A DNA stretch of 10,242 nt from Rubrivivax sp. (GTDB lineage: Bacteria; Pseudomonadota; Gammaproteobacteria; Burkholderiales; Burkholderiaceae). The notes under the pieces are model-generated. The model was not told where the DNA came from. It saw nothing but the letters and a program-made list of their open reading frames with translations, and searched no databases. Made by a program: the position numbers and the translations under genes. The stretch is taken from NCBI GenBank assembly GCA_004211235.1, contig SEEY01000088.1, forward strand, positions 1 through 10,242, given 5' to 3'. Below, piece after piece: positions 1 through 9,200 of the stretch (within the stretch, counting starts at the first letter, position 1; every line of letters begins with the position of its first letter).

Positions 1-263
1 TCGTTGCCAGCCCCGCCAAAGAGGCGGTCGCTGCCGAAGCCGCCATCGATGAAGTCGTCGCCGCCATCGCCGTGCAGCTCGTCATCGCCCTGCTCGCCGA
101 AGATGCGGTCAGCGCCTGCGCCGCCGCTCAGCGTGCCGCCGGCACCCGCACCGGCAACGAGGAGGTCGTCGCCGGCGTTGCCGGTGAGGGTGTCGACGCC
201 ATCGCCGCCGTAGAGGTCGTCCGCGCCGCTGCCGCCGGTGATCGTGTCGTCACCGCCACGGCC
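1..263 (-). repeat. RTX calcium-binding nonapeptide repeats, continuing past the left edge
   Basis: Fragment residues ~3327-3413. In order: GRGGDDTIT, GGSGADDLY, GGDGVDTLT, GNAGDDLLV, the ten-residue AGAGAGGTLS, GGAGADRIF, GEQGDDELH, GDGGDDFID, GGFGSDRLF, and GGAGN with the next codon cut by the window edge. Eight full units fit the GGxGxDxUx consensus (U large hydrophobic). Known: such repeats fold into a parallel beta-roll that binds calcium between turns, and they lie near the C-terminus of type I-secreted proteins, ahead of an uncleaved secretion signal. The fifth unit is one residue longer and lacks the Asp, which would break the roll or form a loop between a four-unit and a (at least) five-unit roll. 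The array runs off the window, so unit number and secretion signal cannot be judged. Confidence 0.95.
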
Positions 264-3200
264 GTAGATCGTCCAGCCCTGCGATTGGGCGGATACGTCC
301 AGCGTGTCGGCCTGGTCTTCGCCGTACAGCTCGGGGCGGTCGCCCGTCACGGTGCCGCCGATCAGCGCCGTGCCGCCTTCTGCATCGGCGCTCTGATGGT
401 CGACGCTGAAGAACAGGCGGTCGCCTGCCGTGACTGTGCCGGTGATGGTCAGGTTGTCGCCGGCGCTGAGCGTGACGCTCCTGGCCGCGATGACGCTGCG
501 GCCCTCGCCGATGACGATGTTCTCGCCGGTGGCCGCGCTGTCCCGCGAGGTCAGGCGCACATGTCCGGCGCTGCTGAGGATGGCACCCACGTAGAAGGCC
601 TGCACGACCTCGGTGAGCTGCACGCCGCTGTTGCCGGTCGCGTTGACGAAGCCGCCCGCCGCGCTGAAGCGGCTGTCGATCTCCACGTCGTTGTAGAAGC
701 TGCCGATGCTGCCGCTGACGGCCAGCGTCAGCGTGTTGCCTTCGATGTCGGCGAGCAGGTCGGACAGGTCGTCGACCAGGTCGCCGCCGAGCACCGTCAA
801 CTCGACGTCGGCGCTGCTGGAGCGCACGCGGTCGAGGTTGAGGTCCCCAGCGACTTCGGTCATGTAGATGGAGCCGTCGGCGAGCGCCCAGACGTTGCCG
901 TGGCTGGGGCGCGAGGAGTCGATCTCCAGCGCGTTGGCAGCCGAGCCGATGCCGGCGTTGCCCGCGGTCAGCTTGAGCGAGATGCCCAGCACGTCCGCAG
1001 CGTCGTCGCTGCCGATCTCCTGGATGCCGCCCTTGGACGCCGAGATGGTGACGTTGTTGTTGGCCGCCTCGACGCGCTCCAGCAGCACGCTGCCGCCGGT
1101 GGACGTGATGCCGATGGCGCCGGCCTGGGCCAGCACGAGGCGCGGCAGCGTGATGTTGCCGCCGGCCAGCATGGTGATGCTGTCGCCCGCGGTGACGAGG
1201 TTGTCCGGGTAGAGGCTGAGGCGGTTGCCCGTCTGGCCGCCGGTCACGTTGGAGATGGTGCCTTGCGTGGCCGTGATGAACACGTCGCTGCCAGCCACGA
1301 CGTGGTCGATCTGCACCGAGCCGCTGGTGCTGACGATGGTCACGTCGGCGTTCTGCGACCACAGCGAGGCCGGGGCCAGCACCTGCTGGCCGGCCTGCAC
1401 GCCGAGGTTGCCGCCAGCCTGGACGATGCGTGGCAGCGTCACGTCGCGACCCGCCGTCAGCTGGGCGCTGCCGCCGGCCGTCAGCAGGTTGTTGGTGTAG
1501 AGCGCCAGCCAGGTGTGGGCGTAGCTGGCCAGCACGTTGGAGATGTCCAGCGCGGCCGTCACCGTGGCGTTGCCGCCGGCGATCAAATGGTCGGCGAAGA
1601 CGGAATTGTTCAGGCTCTGCACCGCCAGATTGCCGGTGCCGGCCTGCACGGTGCCGGGCAACGTGATGTCGCCGTTGCTGCGCACGGTGACGTTGCCGTT
1701 GGCCAGCCAGTTGGCGCGCTGGAACAGGTCCATGCGCTGGGCCGGCGTCTGCGCGATGACGCTCAGGTCCGTGCCGGCATCGAGCTTGCCGAGGGTGGTG
1801 GTCGAGGCGATGGCCTCGTTGCCGGTGCCGAAGAAGCCGACGGGGAAGTCGACGATGGCGCCGCCAGCCTGGTCGGGGCGGAAATGACGCGTCCAGGTCG
1901 TGGTGCCGAGGTCGGCCCCGCTGCTGGATGCGTTGATGTGCACCTGCACCTGGTAGGTCGGCGGCACGCCGTTGACGGTGACCTGGCGCTTCGCTTCGCG
2001 CAGCAGCAGGTTCAGTTCGCCACCGGCGGCCAGGTTGCCCAGGGCCAGCGTGAAGCTGCTGGCGGTCGGGTCGCGTTGCAGGCCGCGGATGCCGAGGAAG
2101 GTGCTGCCGCCGGACGTGCTCGTCAGCGCCGCCAGCCGGCCTTCGCTCTGCACCAGTTCCAGCTCCAGCCGCTGGGCAGCCGTGCCGATGGTGCTGCCCG
2201 CGCTGAGCGTGGCGATGTTGCTGCGCACCAGGGCGCCGGCGCTGAAGGGCACGATGCTGCCGCCGACGGCGGCGATCAGCGTCGAACCGAGCGGGTTGTC
2301 GATGACGCCATTGAGCTGGACGTCGGCGCCGGGGTTGCTGCTGGTGTTGCGGATCAGCAGTTCGGTCGCGCCGTAGCTGTGGCGGATGTTGAACTGGAAC
2401 GGCGTCGCGTCGGTCGCCGGGCCGGAGACGTTGTCGACATCGAGCGTCACCCGCGGCACGGCCGTCGTGTTGACCGGCGCGATGTTGTTGATGCGCAGGT
2501 CTTTCGCCGACTGGTTGGTCAGCGTGATGCGGTTGAAGGTGTGGACGAAGGTGAAGGTCGACTGCGTGCCTTCCACCTTGCCGGGCTGCACGTCGCCATG
2601 CGCCGGATCGAAAACGCCGTTGGCGCGGAAATTGGCCGTGCCGATGTCGTCGTTGACGATGTCGTTGACGATGACGGTGGTGGCCGTGTTGGTGACCGAC
2701 ACGTTCTGTGCCGTGACGACATTGCCGGCGCCATCGACCATCAGCACCGGGTTCGGGCCGGAGGCGAGGCGCGCGTCGGCGTTGAAGCTGATGTTCTGGT
2801 TGAAGCCGTGCGGCGCGCCGGCATGGGCATCGCCGTCGTCGTAGCCCCAGGCCCCATCTTCCTTGGCGCGCACGCCCCAGCCGTAGCTGCCGAGCTCCGC
2901 GCGCACGTCCAGCGCGTGGGTGTCGAGCAGCGCGCCGGCTTCTGCGTTGACCAGGGATGCCGTGCCGAATTCGGCATAGGCATACACGTCGGTGCTGCCG
3001 ACGGCCGCGTCCGCCTCGCCTTCGGCGTAGACGGTGCTGCCCATGCCGGTGTGCAGCGTCTGCAGGCGGATGTTCTCCAGCGCCGTCACATGGGCGCCGG
3101 AGCGCACGTTGACGACGGCGTCGGAGTAGAAGCGGCTGTAGGCGTCGGCGTCGGGGTCCGCGCCCGCCGCGGCCGAGTAGGAGTCGGCCGTGACGTTGCT

Positions 3201-6200
3201 CGTCATGTGCGACATCGTCGCGGTGAGGTTCACGTCGTCGCCGGCCAGCAGCACGGCATTGCTGCCGACGTCCACCGCCGTCTGCTGGTGGGCGGCGGCG
3301 GAGCCGACGTTCCAGTACATGTCGGTCGTGGATGCGGCGCCGAAGCCGCCGCTGGAGGCCTTGCCGTAGACCTTGCCGTCGAAGGCGGACTCGGAGGCCA
3401 CGGTCACGTTGTGCGCTGCCGTCACGCTGGCGTTGGCGCCGACCCCTGCCGTCGTGTTGTGGTTGAGCTGCACGCCGCCCGACACCTCGGACGAGTTGAT
3501 GAAGCCGCCGCCCTTGGAGTTGCCGTCGACCGCGCCGTTCTGCGTGCTCTTGGACTGCATCAGCACCGAGCCGCCGGAGGCGAGCTGCGCGCCCGTGCCA
3601 GCCTGGGCCTGCACGGTCTGCGTGGCGTTGACGCGCACTTCGGTGTAACCCACGGCGATGAAGGCGCCGCCCTTGCTGCCGCCCGTGCCCGCGCCATTGG
3701 CGGCGGAGAAGGCGTCGAGCGTGATGTCGCCACCGGCCGTGACCTTGGTGTTGTCGCCCACCAGCGCCTTGACGCTGGTGACGATATCCACCTGCGACTC
3801 CGAGCCCTTGCTGCCGAAGATCAGCGCGCCGACCGAGCCGGAGGTGGCGCCGCTGGAGACGCCGTTGTCGATGGCGTTGGCGATGAGCGTGCGCGCGCCG
3901 CCGGCGCCGAGCAGCTGGTGGCCGTTGCCACTGCCGCTGCCGGTGATGTCCAGCTCCAGCTGATGCAGGCCGGTGGACGATGCGCCGGACAGCTCGATGC
4001 CCTCGGTGCCGATGGTGTGCTTGCCGCCGCCTGCGCCGATGTCGATGGCCGCGCCGCCCGGCGTGGCTGCCAGCTGGAAGGTGTTGGCGTCGATGAACTT
4101 GACGTAGTAGGTGTTGCCGCTGGCCAGGCCCGACAGCGGCGCCGCGCCGATTCGGCTCAGGGTGTGGCCGCTGGCGGCCGAGGCGGCGGTGTTGGCGATG
4201 TCGATGGCCGTGCCGTTGCTCGCGTTCGTCGGGTTCAGCGCCAGCTTGATGTGGTTGGCGTCGACGCGGATGACGTAGTAGGTCGTGTCCACCACCAGGC
4301 CGTTCATGGCCGTGGCCGGCTGGTTGGGGTTCTCGATGACGAGGTCGCGGATGCCGTACTTGACCGCGTCGCCGGTGTTGAAGCCGTGGGCGTTGACGGT
4401 GATGACGTCGCTTGCCGCGTCGACGGCGGAGCCCTCGAACAGCTCGTCGCCGCCGGTGCGGTAGGTCACCTGCTGGCCGTCGCTGAAGCCGTGGCCGTTG
4501 AGCGTGATGCGCTCGGTGGCGGCATCGACGCCGGCGCTGTAGAAGGCCTTGGGCGCAACGGTGGCCGCGGCAGGGGTGGCCGCCAGCTTGATCGTCTGCG
4601 CATCGATGACGCGCACGAAGTAGGCCTGGCCGTCGTTGAGGCCGCTGATGGCGGCATTGCCGGCCGAGTGGTAGATGACGCGCTGGCCGTCGGTGAAGCC
4701 GTGCTCGACGTCGAAGGTGATCTGGTCCTTGGCCGGGTCGACGACCGAGGCGTTGAACACCGAGCCGAGCTTGACCGCCGTCGGGCTCTGCACGATCACC
4801 TGGTAGTTGCGACCCTCCACCAGTCCGCCGACGGCGGCGTTGCCTTCGTCGCCGCGGTTGTAGGTGATGGTGTCGCCGGTGACGAGGCCGTGCTCGCCGT
4901 TCAGCGTGATGACGTTGGTGCCAACATTGACGCCGCCGGCGCCGAAGCTGGCGTCGCCGATGCTGACGGACTGGCCCTGGCGCGCCTGCACCGTCACGCT
5001 GCCCCCGGCCTTGACCTCGGCGCCGCTGCCCAGCTCGGCCCGCACGGTCGGCGTCACGTTGATGTCGGTCGACGAGATGCTGACCGCACCCGCGCCGCCG
5101 GCGCGTCCGACCGCGTTGCCGTCGCCCTCGGCATTGCCGCTGGCCTTGACGGCCACATTGCCGCCCACATCGACGCGGGCGCCGCCGGCCAGTTCGGCCG
5201 TGATGGTCGGCGTGACCTTGACGACCGGGGCGGCGCCGTTGCCCGTGAACAGGCCGGCGCTGGTGGCCTGCGCCACCGCATTGCCGCGGCCGCCACCGGT
5301 GGCTTCCACCGTCAGGCTGGCGCCGGTGATCTGCGCATTGCCGATGCTGGCCCTGCTGGTCGAGCTGGCATCCGCGCGCGCATCGGTGGCGCCGAAGGCG
5401 AGCGCACCGAAGGCCTGGCCGTCGCCGCTGGCGTTGGCCTTGTCGGCGATGCCGGACAGCACTTCGGTGCCGCCGTCGGCATTGACCGACGCGCCATCCA
5501 GGATGGCCGCAGAGACCGTCGCTGCCGAGCCGGCGCGTGCGTCGGCGCCGTCGATGCCGATGAGGCCACCGGCCGAGGCTTCGGCAAGTGCCGAGGCGCC
5601 CTGCGTGCCGTCGTGCGAGGCCTGCAGCGTGATGCGCCCGCCGGCGTCGAGCAGGCCGCCGGCGTTGGTCGTGATGGTCGGCGTGACCTGCGCATTGGCA
5701 GACGCCTTGCCGACTCCCGCGAGGCCGTAGGCATCCGCATCGGCCGTGGCCGTGGAGCCGCCGCTGGAACGCGAGCCGATGGCGATGTTGCCGCCGGCCG
5801 TGATGCCGCTGCCCAGCATCTGCGTGGCGAGGTTGCGTGCCAGCACGGCGCTGGCGTCGTTGGACGCCAGGCCGATGAGGCCGCCCGACGGGGCGGTGGT
5901 GTTGGCCGTCGCACCCTGGTCCGAGATGGACTGGATGTTGACGTTGCCGCCGGCGACGATGCCGGTGCCGGCGGCGATGGTCGTCGTCTGGTTGTCGTTG
6001 CTGTAAAGGTTGTTGCGGGTGTCGGTCACCGTGCCGCCAGCGATGGCATCGGCCTGCGCATTGCCCTTGCCGAGCAGGCCGCCGATCGCCAGGCTGTAGC
6101 CGGTGGCCCCGGCCATGTTGCCGGACAGCGTCCGCACGCTGAAGTCGCCACTGCCGGCGGCCAGGTCCGCACCGTTGCCGCCGAGGCTGGTCGTCATGTC

Positions 6201-9200
6201 CGCCGAGGCCTGGGCGAGGCTGTCGGCCCCCATGCCGGCGAAGAGGAAGGAGCCGCCGGAGGCGTTCGCGTCGGCCGTGGCGTCCTGGCCGGAAGCGCCG
6301 GCGCCGTTGTGGTTGTGGCTGGCCAGCACGCTGAAGCTGTGGCCGGCGCTGACGTCGGCCGCGCCGACCAGCGTGTCCATGTCCGGGCGCACGCGGGCCG
6401 TCGCGCTGGAGCCGCTGAACGCAGCGGCGCCGGCGATCGTGATGCCCTTGGATTTGGCGTCCGCGTCGCCGGTGGAGACGTTGTTGATGATGACGTCATG
6501 CCCGGCGCTGATGCTGCCGCCCGAACCGATGCCGACATTCAGCGTCGGCGTGACGACCGCGCTCGCTGTGTTGTTGCCGAACGAGCCGAGCAGGCCGCCC
6601 TTGCCCGCCTGCGTGTCGGAGATGGCGCGGTAATCGGCCGCACTGTTGAGGACGAGGTCGCCGCCCACGGTGCCGGAGATGGCGCCGGTGACCGCATTGG
6701 TGGTGCCGCCGATGCTGGCGCTGGACTTGGCGACGCCACCGGCCAGACCGAGGGCGAGGTTGAGGCTGTCGGCCCGGGCATCGGCCGTCAGGCCGGCCAA
6801 TGTGTCGAAGCGCACGCCGCCGGACGTGTCGAACACCACGCCCGACCCGGTGTTGTTGGTCAGGTTGGACACGACGTCCGCCGTCGCATTGCTGCCTGAC
6901 GACGAGATCGTCGAGCCGGAGCTGGCCGACGAGCGGGCCGTCGCCGCGCCGGCACCGGCGTTGCCGCCATTCAGGCGCACCGCCATGACGACATTGCCCT
7001 TGGCGCCTTGCGTCGTGATGCGGGCGTTGTTGCCGATGCTGGTCGCCATCGTCGGATTGACGTCGACGTCCGCTTGCGTGCCGCCCACGGCGGCGATGCC
7101 GGCGAACTGCACGCCGCCGGCCGTGCCGGTGCCCTGGGTCGTCGCGTTGGCGCTCACGTTGACGGCACCGTTGACGTCGATGACCGCACCGGCGCCGATG
7201 CCGGCAGTGACGGTAGGCGTGACGGCGCTGGTGGACGTCGCGCCGGCGCTGGCGCCGAACACACCGCCGGCCGCGGCCGTGCTCGCGGCCGTCGCGGTCT
7301 GGTTGGCCGTCGCGTCGATGACGAGGCCGGCCCCGTTGACCTTGGCGGCGCTGGTGGCCGCCGTCGTGCCCGCGGAGTTGGCGGTGGCTTTCATCGAGCC
7401 ACGGGCCAGTGCGCCGCCGGCCAGCGCCGAGCCGTCGGCATCGGCGAAGTTGTTGGCCAGCGCCTGCACGGTGACGACGCCACCGTTGCCGTTCAGCGCC
7501 GCATGGACCTGCGTGTTGACGCTGGTGTTGGCACCGGCCTTGGCGGTGGACGTGGACCCCGCGACGGTCACGATGCCGCCGATGCCGGCGCTGTCCGCCT
7601 TGGCGCGAGCCGTCTGGCCGGCCTGGTTGTGCTGCGCCAGCAAATTGACGCCCTGCCCCTGAAGCGTCGTCGTGCCCTGCACGAGGTTGCTCACGTTGGG
7701 CGCGATCTCGGCGTTGGCGACCATCACGCCCACGGCGCCGAGCAGCCCGACCGACAGGCCGCGCGCATCGGCGTCGGCGTCGGCTTCTGACAGCGCCACG
7801 ATGTTGATAAGGCCCGAACTCGTCACGACGCTGGCCGAGCTGGCGTTGCCCGCGCCGGCCGTCACGGCGCCGTTGGACCTGGCGCTCGCGTCGCCGCTGT
7901 TCACGCCCGCGCCCAGGCCGCCGCCCGAGGCGTTGGCCTGCGCGTCCGCATCGTTGTGGCCGAGCGCGCGCACGTCCACGCCGGTGCTGCCGCCGGAGCC
8001 GCCGCCGATTTCGGCGGTCGTCGCGCCGTTGGCGTTGGACGCGGCCACGGAGCGGCCCTCAGCGACCAGCAGGCCGATGCTGGCGCCCGACGTCTCGGTG
8101 TGGCCGATGTTGGCTGCGTCGGCATGGATGCTCAGCGAGCCGCCGGCCGTCAGCACGCTGCCGGCGCCGCTGCGGGCGGTCGTTGCGGCATTGGCGTTGG
8201 CCGTGGCGGATGCCCCGGCGCCGCTGAGCAGCAACGAGCCCGAGGAACTGCGCGCCAGCGCCACGGTGTCCTGGCCGTTGCTGCCCGCGCCGTCATGGTT
8301 GTGGCTGGCGCGGAGGCTGATGTTGCGGCCGGCGTTGACCGTTTCGCTGCCGGTCAGCGCATTGACGCTCGGGCTCATCGTCGCGTTGGCGACCGAGCTG
8401 CCGAAGCCGATGCCGGCGCTGACCGCCCGGCCCTGGGCGGTGGCCGTCGTGTCGGCGCTGGACAGGGCATTGACGATCAGGTCGCGGCCGACGTTGAGGG
8501 TGCCGCCACCGCCCAGGTTGGCGGTGATCGTCGGGCTGAAGTTGGCCGTCGCCGAGTTGAACTGGCCGGAGGCGAGCAGGCCCAGCGCCGAGGCCTGCGA
8601 CGTGGCGTCGACCAGATGGCTGGCCAGCGTCTCGACCTTGAAGTCCAGCGCCTGCGTGCCGCTGACGGCACCCAGCACCTGGGCGACCGTGCCGGTGACG
8701 CTGGTATTGGCCAGCGCGCCGCCGGCGCCGCCCACCAGGCCGAAACCGCGCGCGTCGCCGTCGGATTCGACATGGGCGCCGGTCGTCGTCGTGAAGGCCA
8801 CGCCGCGCGCCGAGTTCAGCGTGACGCCGCTGCCGGTCGTCGCGTTGATGTTGTAGTTCAACGCGGCGCTGGCATCGGCGCCGCCCAGGCCGGCGATGCC
8901 GCCGACCGCGCCGGCATAGGCCGTGGCCGTGGCGCCGCCATTGCCGGTGCCGCCGCCGTTGTGGCTCAGCGAGAAGTTGATGTCGCCGGTGTTGGCGGAA
9001 TGGGTCGTCGCGCTGACGTCGTTGCCCACGCGCAGCGACATCGTCGGCGCGAGCGTCACGTCGGACTTGGACAGGCCCAGCGAACCGCCGACCGAGACGG
9101 CCACGCCCGTGGCCGTGCCGTCGGCATCGGTGTTGGCCGTACCGCCGACGTTGATGGCACCCGCCACGTCGATGACGGCGCCGTCGCCCAGGCCGGCGCG

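Noticed and set aside
250..1362. Minus-strand open frame of 370 codons in another frame
   Set aside because: It is an Arg/His/Gln-rich out-of-frame shadow overlapping the RTX and beta-helix coding sequence, without any domain signature.
4864..5730. Plus-strand open frames rich in Pro/Ala/Ser/Leu/Val (also 6646-7662 and 7672-8856) that look like membrane or low-complexity proteins
   Set aside because: The Ala/Pro/Val/Leu bias is what an antisense frame of Gly/Ala/Thr/Asp-rich repeats gives at high GC. No start context or conserved motif supports them.
72..6899. Plus-strand open frame of 2,275 codons, with similar frames at 7008-7790 and 7956-10109
   Set aside because: They are the exact codon complement of the minus-strand gene. 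The products are Arg/Val/Ala/Asp-rich with no recognisable fold or motif, while the minus frame shows RTX and beta-repeat motifs. They stay open only because the gene avoids TTA, CTA and TCA codons.
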